A DNA stretch of 64,000 nt from Marthasterias glacialis (lineage: Eukaryota; Echinodermata; Asteroidea; Forcipulatida; Asteriidae): NCBI GenBank assembly GCA_911728455.2, contig OU452230.1:13142438-13206437 (forward strand). The letters are read 5' to 3'. Each line of letters starts with the position of its first letter. Position 1 is the stretch's first letter. Below are positions 34,301-46,464 of this stretch, piece by piece. The notes below the pieces were generated by a model. It did not search any database and was not told the origin of the DNA. It saw nothing but the letters and a program-made list of their open reading frames with translations. Position numbers and translations under genes: made by a program.

Positions 34301-37300
34301 GCTGACCGACAGGTGACAACTGGCCAAAATCAGTGTACACCTCAAATGGGGTTCGAGCTAATGAAGCACTGGATAAACTTAGGTTGGAATTGGCTAAAGG
34401 AGAAGTATTTTGTAACTTTTCATTAAATGACCACTAGATGACCATTGGCAACAATTTATGAACATCCATAGATAAATCAAAAACATTTAAAATGTAAAAA
34501 CATTTTTATCTTTTCATAAAATGACCACTGCTGACCGATAGGTGATCACTGGCCAAAATCTGGGTTTGAGCCAAGAAGCATTGAACCAAGTTGGGCTAAA
34601 ATCGGCTAAAGAATGTGGCACAACACGTAGGCTAACCTACCTGCAGGTAGTACTGTAAGTTATCTACAAGGAATGCCATATGTGATCGCAGACGCCATTT
34701 GCTTGCATCTGATTGGTCTGCAGGAGCATGTTTACGTTGCATCTGAAGAGCCCAACACTGTTGTAGCTCTAGCTGAACACGTTTGATGTTCAGCAAGAAA
34801 CGGAACAGTGTGTTGTACCTGATGACCAACAAAAAAGAAGCATTGGTAAAAACAAACTGATAAAATCTTGAAGTTGAAGGAAGTTTTTGAATGTATTTAT
34901 GGTTTGTAGAAATCATACAATATTCAGAAACAAAGTTTTTGCTTGAATTTTTTTTCACAACAAAATTCATTCTTATAACTTCTATACTGTAAGATGACGA
35001 GCAACAAATATTAGTTTTACCCCTCAATGATTAAGAAACTATAGTTCAGTGTCTAGCAGTTAAGACATTTATTCACTAATGCTTAAAACCCTGCGTGACA
35101 TTATGCAACGCTTTTCATCATTGGGCGGCACATGTGATTTTTTTTACAGTAGTTGTGGTCTAGTCAATCTATGCAAAATAATGGTTTGGCCCGGACAAAA
35201 TTGCAACAGAAATCATTTTTGTTCAAATGTCTCTTGAAACCCTCCCAAACGACATATCAAAAAGGTAATAATAAAGAAGTTGGGGAAAAATGCCTACTTT
35301 GAATTTTCCAGTAGCTCCATTAGGTGTAAACTTAGCATTTGGGATGCAGTGTGATCAAACATTTCTCTATAACTCCTCCATCCTTAAACCAATTTTACTG
35401 TAACATGTCACAACTATACTAACTTCAGTTACATGACCTCACAGTGACATCATCAGTTCTTATGGCAAGACCATGACCACCCCCACCCCTGAGGCTTTCA
35501 AAGAATTCTTTATAAAGAGCAGAGAAGTGATGTTTGATAGGGAAGACATACTTCTCCAGAGCTGCCTGATTGAAGAGTGTATGTAGTGGCCATTGTACAT
35601 TGTAGGTCATTCCAAGGCAGTTCCAGCCTATGTCACCGCTACCCTTAGATTGGGGTACAGGCTCTCCCTCTGCAAAAAAGAAAGATAAATAAAAATGTAA
35701 CAAAAACAGAATTCATATGCACTTGTACAACCTCAAGAAGTGAAGCCTCTTGCCAGTATTTTCTTTTAGTGGGTCTTGATGAGGAGTCTTGGAATTTCAA
35801 GACTGTTGTAGAATAAGTGACTGCTTACTTTTGCTGCCAGCTTTTGTGGCTGGTTTTGTGGTGACTGTGAGATACACTTGGCTCAGGGATGTGTCGTCTT
35901 CAAGAAGTACTTTATGAGCAGCCTGGCGAAATGCCAAATTCACATCTGAAAGTAGACAAATTGACTGTGAAGTTTGATGGTTGAGTGACGATAGTAACTG
36001 CATAAACAAAATTAACAATAATCAAACCTATCCAGGAAAATTACACAAATCTCAGAGATAAAAACCAATCAAATTATTCTAAATCAATGTAATATTGCAT
36101 AAATGGATTTACTTTTTTGTGGTAAGTTCTCATTATAATTAATGTTTTCAGATTAAAGATTTTGTAAACAGGAGGATTGTTTTAAGTTACAGTTCCTATT
36201 TTTGCATTCCTCATTTGAGTGTTTTAAACGTACCATTTTCTGTTGTAGTAATTGGTGGTGTTTTCAACAAGTTTTGGACTTGATCAATGAAGGCTAGGAA
36301 AAGTTCCCCCCTCCCTAACAGGAAGAAATCCTTCAGTGTGTTCAGCTGTCCCACAAGGTCTGATTCTTCAACGACAAGCTTCCATAGGTGCTGTAAGATC
36401 ATGAAATAATTCAATTTCAAACAAATTTGTAAAAGAAATTACAACCATTCAAAATTGTCATGTTTTAAACCAGGAGATGAACAACTTTTTCCCCCTTTAC
36501 ATTTACATTTTCAAATAGTTTAAAATTCAGTTTGTCTTGTCTGTTTCTGTGCTACCAATCATGTTTGGCTTGAGGCCAGACATATCACCATAATCGTGAG
36601 TCAAACAGTTCCGTACGTTGAGTTAAAATGTTGTTTTGGACTGTTGGGGTGAGGAATAATCCTAGTATATATCCCTAGAGAAGGAAGCCAAGTCAGGCAT
36701 GATACTTCACAAAGACAACTGAAGCAATTGCCTCCATGCCCCCGGTCATTGCCTTGGTCTCCTTTGAAATGTTCCAGTAGAAATTAAAATTTTCCTGATA
36801 GAGGTGCCCTTCACTATTGACCCAATTCACCTGATGTCATCATCACAATAATCTTGGTTTGCGTCATTTTGGAAGTCAATGTCTCTGTGTGTTATACAGT
36901 GTAGTGAGCATTTTAGGTGAGCGTGGCACAGTCGCTGCGTGTGACCTGCGTGCAAGGGGTCAATAGAAAACCGGCCTTGCCCTTACAAGTCTGCTAAGCT
37001 ATGAGAAATTGGTAAAATAAAAAGTCTATACACATCATCCTCTAGTTAAGCATACTATAACAAAATCTTCAATACAATTATTACATCTTTTAAATTGTTG
37101 ATGTACCTGTTGCTAGTTACAGGCTTTTTGTCACTGGGCATGCTCCGTGATCCAGTGGTTAAGACACTAGAATACGGGACGGGGGTCATGGGTTAGAATC
37201 CCACCTGAGTAGTATGCATGTGGGTTTTTTTTCTCGCAGGACTAGGAAAAAATAAGTATTCAGTGCTTATCACACAGCAGTGTTTGGGTAAAACCAACAT

Positions 37301-40300
37301 ATTCTTTATTGCTGGTGCAATTATTACATCTGTTAAACATTACACTTGTTGGATATCAGCTTTGCTTATCATTCATGAATAAATACCTCGGCTACACAAG
37401 CTCTGATTTCATCTACAGCATCACCAAAGTTCTTGATAGAGAACTCTGGTTCCTGTCTGAGCTGATGAAGTCTGCTGGCAAACATGTCTTCTTTATCCCT
37501 CAAGACAGAATCTGGCAGATACAGGTAAAACATAAAATTGATCTATCAAAAAAAGTCTCAACATCAAAATCCTTCCCTGCAGGCCTTAATTTTTAAGACC
37601 TTATTTTATATGTGTATATGTTTTGTTTTGATTTATTTTTTTATGGAGATGTCATTTTCCCTATCGTAGATTTAATTTAATAAAGTGCATTTCTATGAAC
37701 AGAAATTAAAATTTCCATTGGAGCTTTACCAAAGGCACACCTACAAAAGTACCCAAGCACTAATCACACAGAGGTGACATAATAAAGATGGCTAGGTTCC
37801 TCAGTTGGTAGAGCGGCAGCACATTAATCCGAAGGTCGCACAAAAGTTCTCCCAAAAGTGAAGGGTTAAATTCACCCAGACAGTTTCCCTTGTGATTACT
37901 TGATATTTGAAGTCACATCCCCTTAGAATTGAACCATCACTGCAGCTTCCCAGGTTGTATCCTTCACTTGGGTGTGATCCCTGGTTATACAGCAGTTCTA
38001 TGATTGAATGGCTTTTTGCTGGCATCCCCCGAACAATGATATTGACAAAATAGGGAGACCGTCAACATTACGGTTGGATAGCTCAGTTGGTAGAGCCCCA
38101 GCATGTTAATCCGGAGGTCGCAGGTTCAAATTCTGTTCCAGTCAATTTTTGTTTGTTCACCCAAAACATTAAATAAAGGATTTTATAAAACACACCTGTA
38201 TATTTAGTAGCAATGTTTTGTTTGCGATTCTCAAACATCTGCACTGACTCTCCTACAAAGAGAATCTTCTCTGCTATTCTGACTGGAAGATAACTTGGTA
38301 GCATGGCTGGTCTGATGGCAAAGTGGGTATACACGGGTCGCTCAGGGAGGCGGCCATCTTCATTCAATTGCTACAAGGGTGTTTATAAGTCATCAAGAAT
38401 GTCAGCGTAGGTACAAAGGTCAACTCATCAGAAAATGTAAGTTTATAAAAAACATTGGGATGGGAATTAGTTTACTTTTCCAATATGTCCAAAAAAACAA
38501 CGATGTTAATGAACTTCTCATTTAAGTACTTAAGCAGTTTGATTTCTTAAAGGTTGCATCGCCCTGATTTTTTGCTGAAAGACAAACAAATTTATAATTT
38601 TGAACAATTTTGAACTCTGAACAATTTTTACAGCTGATGCCACTTCAAAACTGAAAAAAACAAGTCTGTGCCACACATGATGCACAAAATGCTTCTAACA
38701 AGCTTAATGTCTATACATGGCTGCTGGTATGTGAGATAATATCGGATTTCGTTTGCACCCATTCATATCTTTTAACTATTACTAGTCACTGACAGTATTA
38801 AAATAAGAGTTTATAACTTCTTTGACTAAAGGAAAATAGCTATCTAATATTTTAATCATTTTTTTACCATCAATCTGGCAAACAATTTGGCTGCATCTTT
38901 AATTGGGTGTTTAACACTGGGAATTTATAATGTCAAGCTTATTGGACTAGGTACTCTGAAGAATTTCTGGTAATGAAACCAAGAATGCTTCAAAAGCAAA
39001 CTTAATCACTGTAACTCTGACGCCTGAAGAAACCTAGCCCTTTTCATCCCTGATAAGTTTATTGGTTCTTTTATCCTTAGTAAATGGGACCTACGGCTTT
39101 ACGTCCCACTCCAAGGACAATGCAATTATGGTCAAGTATCTTGCTAAAGGACACAGCGTCATGACCAGCCAGGCTGGGATTCGAACCCAGACTCTGTGAA
39201 CGACAGAACTTAAAACGGTGCACTAGAATGCTTGACCACAATGCTCCACCCTGAATTCTTGGTAGTTATTTCCTATCTTTTCATTACTTTTAAGAAAGGG
39301 TAAATTGAATGTTGAATGTAAGTTTATACCATGACTTCTTTCATTTGTCTGCCAGTCACACCACCTATTCCCAAGTCATCATCATCATGCTGTCTCTCCA
39401 CCTGGCTAGGTGTGGCTGACTCATGAATGAAGAACTCGTTGTGTCTGTCTAGGAGTATGCCATGTAGAAGCCATGTTGTGACTTGACGGTACATCACACA
39501 GTGACATACAAACAGGATCCTGTACGCACAAATCAAACCCAAACTGAACCTGGGTCCTATTTTATGACTCTACTTACTTTGGAATTCTGCGCTTACGGCA
39601 CCAGTAACGCATGTAATTCTATGGCTCGAAAGTGCAGAATTCCACAGTAAGCAGAGCCATGCAGTTGGATCCTGATAACTAACTTGATGAGAGCAACACT
39701 AACTTGGAAGTTAAAATTGTTTTCGTCCATATTAACTGTAAATAACTACAGTAAAAGTGAAAAAAAAAAATAAAATGTCTGCCCAAGATCAATAAATACT
39801 CATCAAAATCATTTAGCACAAGTTAACATCCAACCTGCCGGACTCCGATAGTGTTGGTAACGGTTTACTTAGCCAGTAGCCACCTTATTTAAGCCAAGTC
39901 CGAAATAGAGGCTGTGGCTTGATCATCCTGTTAACATGTGTTGAAGCATAGGAGGCCCATAGCAACACCCTTAGCCACAGCCACAGCCACCATTGCGGAC
40001 ACGGCTTTAGCTTGATAAGCTTGGCTAAGTGGACCCAAACTTACACAACTTTGGTTAACCAGGAGAGATGTATATTGGATGAGTTGGGGGTAAATATGGT
40101 TGACACATTCCTTCAAAGTGGTTACAACAAAACAGGTTGCAAAACACCTCAAAGAAACCTTACATAAATGCCACAAACTTGTGCTTTAAGAACAAATACT
40201 TCCTCTAGATACTTACTTCTGAAATGTATCCTTGACCATGGGTTTACCACAGTTACAATGATGGTGGATGATCTCCAGTATATGGCCTCCATGCCCCCTC

Positions 40301-43300
40301 TGGTAACGGATTTTCTCAACCACCTCCCACAGGTCTGGGAAAAGCAGCTGGTAGGGTTCCAGCACCTCCTGGATATGACATGCAGTCAGGTGTGGGTCTG
40401 TAAGAATCTGGGGGAAGAAAAACACCACGAAACTTCTGTTGATGACCCAATTTGTTCTTCACTTTTTGATTTTTCAGCTCAATTTAAATATGACAAGTGC
40501 TAAAGAAATAACCTTTAATTTGCAACCAAACATGTCATTATTTTTGTTGCATTAACATAAGCGTATCTCTCTTGGGTTATTTATTCAGGTTCTTCCTCAC
40601 TCTCTTCTACAAAAGTTCCAAAAAAGTTGAGTATAAATTCATCTTCCTATCGTTTGACAAAGCACAGAGTATACAGTTCTTATCACACATTGATATATGG
40701 TAAAAACCAAAAATTTTATTCTTTATCCCAAAGTAGAACATCTATTAAATTGTTTGCGGTAATCACTACTACTTAGGTACTTACAGGAATCAAACTGGCC
40801 TCTCATCACTGGGCACGCTCAGTGGTCTATCACTGGGCACGCTCAGTGGTCTATCACTGGGCACGCTCAGTGGTCTAGTGGTTAGGGTATCTGCTCTAGA
40901 ATGCTGGAGTAGTGGGTCGAATCCAAATCGAGTTGTATACCTGTAGATATTTTTTCCACAGGATTCAGGAAAGCACTTAGGCCAAACAAAATAAATGTTG
41001 TGTTTACGGTAACCCGACCGACCTGAATTTTTTGCGGCCGAATTGCCGACCTCAAAACATTTTTCTAAATATTTTGTGAGTTGGTAAAATTTAAAATGAG
41101 AATTTTAACATGTTGCCTCACTTTAAAACTGTTTATTACGACTTACCAGTGTAATAATGCATTTTTGCGAAAATCATGGCAATACCAAAACTTGTGCACC
41201 CGGCCCACGCCTAGCCTAGCTTACTGTACTGCCACAATTTTTTCTGTGAAAGGTGCACGCGCCGCCCAATGCCCGGCCCCCGACGCACCCGCTATGTTCA
41301 CAGCGTACTTCGGGGCGATCCAATGTCACACAAAACGAAATTGGGCCCCTGGCAGCCGGCCGCATATTGGACACCACAACAAAACACGGTACAACAGTAC
41401 AGTACAGCTAGCTGTCAGTGGTACAGCACGAAACGAAATTGGGCCCCTGGCAGCCGGCCGCATATTGGACACTACAACAAAACATGGTGTAGCTGTCAGT
41501 GGTGTACAGCACGTGGGTGACCGGCCGCGTACGTTTACAACACGTTTTACACTTTACGGACGGACTGCGAATGAAAACTGCATCAAAACATGGCGTCGAC
41601 GTCAGGCAGTTCTTCGTGCGGTAACATAAACAAATTGTTTAGCTTGAAAACAGAAAAGTGCCTCCATCAGCCAGCCAAGTTGAAGCTAGTAAACATCGAT
41701 GTCAGCAAGACATTTCTCAATATTTTCGAAGATCACCATGGGCCAAACTTTTATCACGTTTGTGCTCAATGTTCGACGTCCCAATGTGGAGACTGGCACG
41801 ATGTCGAACTTACCAGCACGTTATACAGCATTGTAGATGTGTTTCCCAACATCAAATTTATCAAACTTAGTGATTAGTGATTTGTTTCTTCGGAGTATGA
41901 TTACCCATCAGACACTAGTTGAACTGGCCATCGGGAAGCTCTTGAGTTGTTTTGAAGTATATTTAAACTACCCAGAGACTCACAACACACATTCAGATCA
42001 GATCAGGCTGACATTCAAAATAAGTTTGACCCTCAAAAGTGTTTATTCATTTTGCTATATTATTTTGGGGAAAATGTGAGTTGTGAGTTTCGGCTCTGTT
42101 GTTAATGTTATGGTACACCTTGCACCACTGAGCCTACTGAGTGACATCATTTTCACCCAGCAACCCGGAGGTTCGTCAGTTTGGGTAAAGTGCAAGTAAG
42201 TGTACAACAATGGAATGAAAAATGTGAACAAAATAACCACACCTCAAATTGAAAGTTGGTAAAACTGATGTCAGCATTTAAAACATGGCCCTGATTTAAT
42301 GGTAAGATAAAAAAGTTTCCTTGTAACTTCTAAAGCGCTTGCAACTTGACCTATGTTATGTTTTTTTCTAAACAACTTATAAACTTTTATATTTTACCAC
42401 TTTCCAACATGAGGGTTTATTTAAACTTGATGAGTCGAACAAGGTTAGTATAAATACTAACAAATAACTCGAAATTCAAGAACTTAAAAATAAAAATAAA
42501 ATTACAAAATAAAATTATTTTCCTACCTACCTACCTGGAATTTTTTCGGGCCGTTACCGTAAACACAACATTTATTTTGTTTGGCCTTAGTATACAGTGC
42601 TTATCACACATCGGAGTATGGTAAAACCAAAAATATTGGTTATGTATGCTTCTATTTCTAGCCCTATGCAACGCGTGTTCCATTTGGCAAACTGTTCCTC
42701 AGTCCAAGAGAATTAAACAGTTTAATAGAACCTGCCAGTTTTTCTTTTGGAATGGTTAGGATCAATTAATGCTGCCAGGAAATTACACATACCTCTTGTT
42801 CTAATTGAAGTAATGTTTTTCTGTATGGATTGAGAACTTCATCCAGACCAGAGCAGAAGGCTCGTAGGTACAGCCCATCTTTCAGTCTCAGGAGATCTTT
42901 CAACAAAAATGAAAATGTGTTGCTAAATATGTGTAAAGACTACCACAAATAAGAAAGATTTATTCATTAAAGTTAGTTGTTAAGTTGTGGCGTGTCTGGG
43001 CCGGGGGTCAAGCACACTGGACTCAAGCTCTGGTAAGTAAGATTTGAAACTTTGCATGGTGGGAACACAATCTAGTGAGTTTTGCGGTAACACCATGTGA
43101 AAATTTCTAATGAGTTGGGATGGTTCTGAAAAGAACCGATGGTTAAACAACTCGAGTTGTTTAACCATCGGTTCTTTTCAGAACCATCCGAGATCAAGCT
43201 CTGGTGTTGCTGATCAGCAGAGTGTGGGTTGAAGTTCGGTTCTTGACACTTGTGTCCTGAAGCAAGACACTTAACCATTAGGCCTATTGCTTCGTCCTTC

Positions 43301-44410
43301 AAATGGGACATAAAGCCAGCCATAGGTCCTGTGTGTTGTGTAATGCACGTAAAAGAACCTAGTACACTTGTCATTAAGAGAAGGGGTTTGCCCCACTGTT
43401 TTTGGTATGGTTGGCTGCAGATTGCCACACAGCACCTTGTAAACCATTACATGGTGCTATGTAAATAAGTGGGTCTTACAATTCGAACATAGCTCCACAT
43501 GCCTTGTAGAAAAAATAATGAGCGCTTTGAGACACCCTTGAGTGTGATAAACCCTAAATAATAACGCTTCAAAATACCAAAGATGACATCAAATAAATAA
43601 CAGGAGTAAACCCAAACCCTTCAAACTGCCCAAATAAACGCTAGCTCTGACCTCCAACATTAACCAATTTCCTTTATAGTACTATGTTTAAAGTGCAAGG
43701 TTTGAACATCAAATTCTTTTCCTAAGTTCTCACCTTTTGTTGGAGCCTCCTTTGGCAAGTTGGACTGTTCCAAGGATTGACCAGGGGAGCTACTGTAGTC
43801 CTTGATAAATGCTTTAAATCGTTTGTAGTGCGATCCTAATACACAAAGCCTGTTTAACACACACACTTCACTGCTGTGGAGGAACGGTAAATCTGGAACT
43901 ACCTGTAATCAAATTAACAATCCCGGAGCTGAATTGAAGAGCTCTGAGGAAAGATTATTTTTTTAAGTTCCTGTGTTCTACTTCTATTTCTATCAATAAG
44001 TATCATATCCGTTCCCTTAACACCCATTATTCCATTGTGCTTTTTTTATGTAAATTATTTATTAAATAATTAAATTTATTGGACAATGTTCATAAAGAAA
44101 GCCCTACAGCCCAAGACATGACACGAGTTATTGATTATGAAAGTAGGTAGTTGCAATGATCGTAACCCTCCATCCTCTCGACGGTCGGAGACCGGAGGGT
44201 TACGAGACAAACCACATACGAATTACCCACCCAGGGGCCAGAGTTGCCAATTTGAAAATAAATTGCCATTCCTGTCACATCACTCGCACAGACAAGACAA
44301 GCACAAACACACATAATTTGATCGCTAGATACCTTTATGATCCCTCTTTCTCTCTCCACGAAAATACTTCCAGGATAACCCTCCAAACACAGAAGTAATT
44401 CGTGCAACAT
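31366..44410 (-). CDS. TUBGCP4: TUBGCP4, gamma-tubulin complex component 4; complete, 14 coding exons, 666 aa
   Basis: GCP4 is a subunit of the gamma-tubulin ring complex that nucleates microtubules at centrosomes and other organising centres. Exons in transcript order: 44333-44410 (ATG), 43734-43902, 42793-42896, 40217-40407, 39330-39519, 38196-38370, 37387-37511, 36234-36390, 35829-35945, 35552-35669, 34641-34818, 32919-33053, 32122-32238, 31366-31512 (TGA at 31366-31368). All phases agree, and the sum is 2001 bp, or 666 residues, essentially the human length. It starts MLHELLLCLEGYPGSIF (human MIHELLLALSGYPGSIF). The GRIP1 region includes LGIGGVTGRQ and ILFVGESVQMFEN; the GRIP2 region includes CWALQMQRKH, HMAFLVDNLQYYLQV and RLDYNKYYSQA. 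No key segment is missing. It converges on TP53BP1. Some introns hold SINEs and one holds a nested transposon. Confidence 0.97.
33350..33500 (+). repeat. tRNA-Asn-like SINE head
   Basis: GGATAGCTCAGTTGGTAGAG and GGTCGCAGGCTTAAATTCC resemble tRNA A and B boxes. Copies occur at about 37790-37960 and 38073-38170, the last with an Asn-type anticodon region (TGTTAAT). The acceptor arms do not pair, so these are SINEs and not tRNA genes. They lie in TUBGCP4 introns. Confidence 0.65.
33630..33790. repeat. GTGGGGAC dispersed repeat, copy 1 (second at 45590-45750)
   Basis: The shared order is GGTAGGCACACACAC, TGTGGGGACATTT, CCTGTCCCCACAAGG, AAAAGGGAATAATAGAACAA and GGAGTCCCC. Non-coding. Open frames overlapping it are repeat-derived. 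Confidence 0.65.
40803..40980 (+). repeat. SINE (5' part) with triplicated 24-bp head segment
   Basis: CACTGGGCACGCTCAGTGGT is present three times in tandem at about 40806-40878, then the usual SINE body with B box-like GGGTCGAATCC. The SINE stops at CTTAG and resumes at 42586 with CTTAGTATACAGTGCTTATC after a 1605-bp insertion. Confidence 0.75.
40981..42585. mobile_element. 1605-bp TIR transposon inserted in a SINE
   Basis: The ends start GCCAAACAAAATAAATGTTG on both strands, and the TIR extends about 34 bp through TGTTTACGGTAAC. CTTAG flanks both sides (5-bp duplication). Because the ends are palindromic GGCC, a 3-bp TTA duplication with GGCC ends is equally possible and would suit PIF/Harbinger. 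Inside is a roughly 95-bp tandem duplication at about 41334-41515 (TTGGGCCCCTGGCAGCCGGC). A 95-aa frame at 41590-41877 (MASTSGSSSCGN...; one CAQC motif) is not recognisable as a transposase. It lies in TUBGCP4 intron 3. Confidence 0.8.
43118..43189. repeat. 72-bp perfect palindrome without spacer
   Basis: The arm of 36 bp starts GGATGGTTCTGAAAAGAACC, and the centre is CTCGAG between 43153 and 43154. Both arms are identical when one is reversed and complemented. It lies in TUBGCP4 intron 2, just before a SINE. Confidence 0.95.
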
Positions 44411-44615
44411 TCTTTATTTGGATTCGAAGGCCTCAATCTCATTAGTCACAGTCACACAACAAGTTCACGATCATCATATCATCGCGGTAGCGCCAAATAA
44501 TCAAGATGTAAAATAATCTACACAAGTGTAAACAGCGCCCTCAAGAGAAACGTAAATTCCAAGGTTTTTTTTCCTTCCTTTACATCATCATGTATGGTGT
44601 TCTAAAGACGACAAA
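44411..44615 (-). promoter_or_regulatory. Probable TUBGCP4 promoter / 5' UTR region
   Basis: This is the gap between the TUBGCP4 start codon and the GC-rich inverted satellite element at 44616-45550. A transcript start would be expected in or near it. I see no TATA box I would trust. It contains no other gene. A 25-bp tandem duplication of GGTATGGTGTTCTAAAGACG runs into the satellite element at 44592-44639. Confidence 0.3.
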
Positions 44616-45550
44616 GGTATGGTGTTCTAAAGACGACAACGGTGCGTCGCGTCGTGCCATTGCGTCGCCTGTTCCGTCGCCCGTCGCGTCGTGCCGTCGC
44701 CCGACGCGTCGTGCGTCGCATCGTGCCGTCGTCCGTCGCGTCGCCTGTTTTACAATGAAATAATATATTGGGTTTTAGTGCCGTCGTCCGTCGCGTCGTG
44801 CCGTCGTCCGTCGCGTCGTGCCGTCGTCCGTCGCGTCGTGTCCGTTGCGTCGCATGTTGCGTCGCCCATTGCGTCGCCCTTCGCGTCGCCCATCGCGTCG
44901 TGCCGTCGCCCGTCGCATCGTGCCGTCGCCCGTCGCGTCGTGCCGTCGCCCGTCGCGTCGCCTGTGCCGTCGCCCTTCGCGTCGTGCCGTCGCCCGTCGC
45001 GTCGCCCGTCGCGTCGCCTGAGTTTGTCGTCCTGTTTCTAATCATTTCCTTATTTTCTTTGACAATGGGTGGCGCTGTTTGTTTATTTGCATTGTGGAGT
45101 CACACCTGAAATTTCCTGATGGCAGAGACGTATAATTTAATCAATCCCTCCTTGCCCTGCCATCTGAACAATATCCTTTTTGTTTTATCATAAAGATAAT
45201 TATGTCACCTATAATTGTTTATCTTATAGGCTTTCTATCTAATTATTTTGGAGTTTGTGGAACAAAGCAATGTCACTTACAGGCGACGCGACGGACGACG
45301 GCACGACGCGACGGGCGACAGCACAGGCGACGCGACGGACGACGGCACGACGCGACGGGCGACGTCACTAAAACCCAATATATTATTTCATTGTAAAACA
45401 GGCGACGCGACGGACGACGGCACGATGCGACGCACGACGCGTCGGGCGACGGCACGACGCGTCGGGCGACGGCACGACGCGACGGGCGACGGAACAGGCG
45501 ACGCAATGGCACGACGCGACGCACCGTTGTCGTCTTTAGAACACCATACC
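44616..45550. repeat. 935-bp inverted element built of GC-rich CGTCG satellite
   Basis: The left end GGTATGGTGTTCTAAAGACG and the right end are inverted copies. Each arm carries arrays of CGTCGCGTCGTGCCGTCG-type units (left about 44640-45020, right, complementary, about 45281-45530). Each arm also has an island GTTTTACAATGAAATAATAT (44746- and complement to 45399). The middle, about 45030-45280, is unique AT-rich sequence. Arg-rich open frames across it come from the satellite and are not genes. Confidence 0.85.
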
Positions 45551-45984
45551 AACACGACCCAACGGCGTAGCGACCGGGTGTGGGTATGTGTGGGTAGGCA
45601 CACACACCATTGTGGGGACATTTATAAAATGGAACGTTTTTTTTCAAAACCCTGTCCCCACAAGGTAATTCATTAGAAAAGGGAATAATAGAACAACAAT
45701 ACGGAGTCCCCGCGACTAGGTGTTAAAAAGAAGGTGTGTGTGTGTTATAGGAGGGGTGTGACACCCCCAATATTTGCCCATTTAGAGCCACAGTCGGAAA
45801 ATTGAGCACCACATTTACCCGAGTAAGGGCTCGGGCTGAATACAAATCCATTTAGCAAGCCTAGAGTTTTGCCGACTGGATTTGCCAACTTAAAATTTTA
45901 GTTTAATCCTTGTATAGTGTGAGAGGTCAAACTTTGAATTACCAAATTCAATATTTTCGGGCATCTGCGCTCTGACAACACTAA

Positions 45985-46320
45985 AAACCGTAGAGCGTCC
46001 GGGGCTATTTCCGCCCTCAGACTTCATTAAGGGCATTAAGTTTTCATGTAAAAAATAAAAAACGGCAACTTGACGGCCCTTTTTTTGGCCCTAAAAAATA
46101 TAAATCTTAGAGCGTCCGCGGAATTCGCCCCTGGACCCCCGTGAATTGTTGCTCCTATAAACTCAAACAGTAAGGGATTTGTCCCGAGACCAAAAGTATT
46201 CAAAGTTTGAATTTCAATATTAAATGCATATTTTCGGCGACTTGACGGTCCTCCTTAGCCCTGTAAACACTTAAAACCGTAGAGCGTTCGGGGGCTTCGC
46301 CCCCTGGACCCCCACTAGAA
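45985..46320. repeat. Degenerate tandem blocks with AGAGCGT(C/T)CGGGG cores
   Basis: AAACCGTAGAGCGTCCGGGG near 45985, AAATCTTAGAGCGTCCGCGG near 46102 and AAACCGTAGAGCGTTCGGGG near 46272 are each followed by a GC-rich inverted core (GGGGGCTTCGCCCCC in the last) and, in the last two, CTGGACCCCC. They look like subterminal repeats of a decayed DNA transposon. Confidence 0.55.
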
Positions 46321-46464
46321 ATTATGTCCATTTACTCCAACTGGGGATTCGCAAAATAATTACGGTTTTCAAACTTGCATTTCTAATAATGAGTCGTCTA
46401 ATGCTCGGCATCTGAAGGCCATTTTAAACCTTCGAATCACTGAAAAACCTCACTCGGAGTTTAC

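Noticed and set aside
38073..38145. tRNA-Asn gene
   Set aside because: A and B boxes and an anticodon-like loop are present, but the acceptor arms do not pair. The same sequence recurs as a longer repeat, so it is a SINE.
41590..41877. 95-aa frame as an independent host gene
   Set aside because: It lies wholly inside a TIR transposon. No splice structure or recognisable domain supports a host gene.
44602..45045. Long Arg/Ser- or Asp/Thr-rich open frames on both strands
   Set aside because: They are translations of the CGTCG satellite in several frames, so the absence of stops is a composition effect.
45248..45676. 142-aa frame over the right satellite arm
   Set aside because: Same satellite artefact, and it runs into the GTGGGGAC dispersed repeat.
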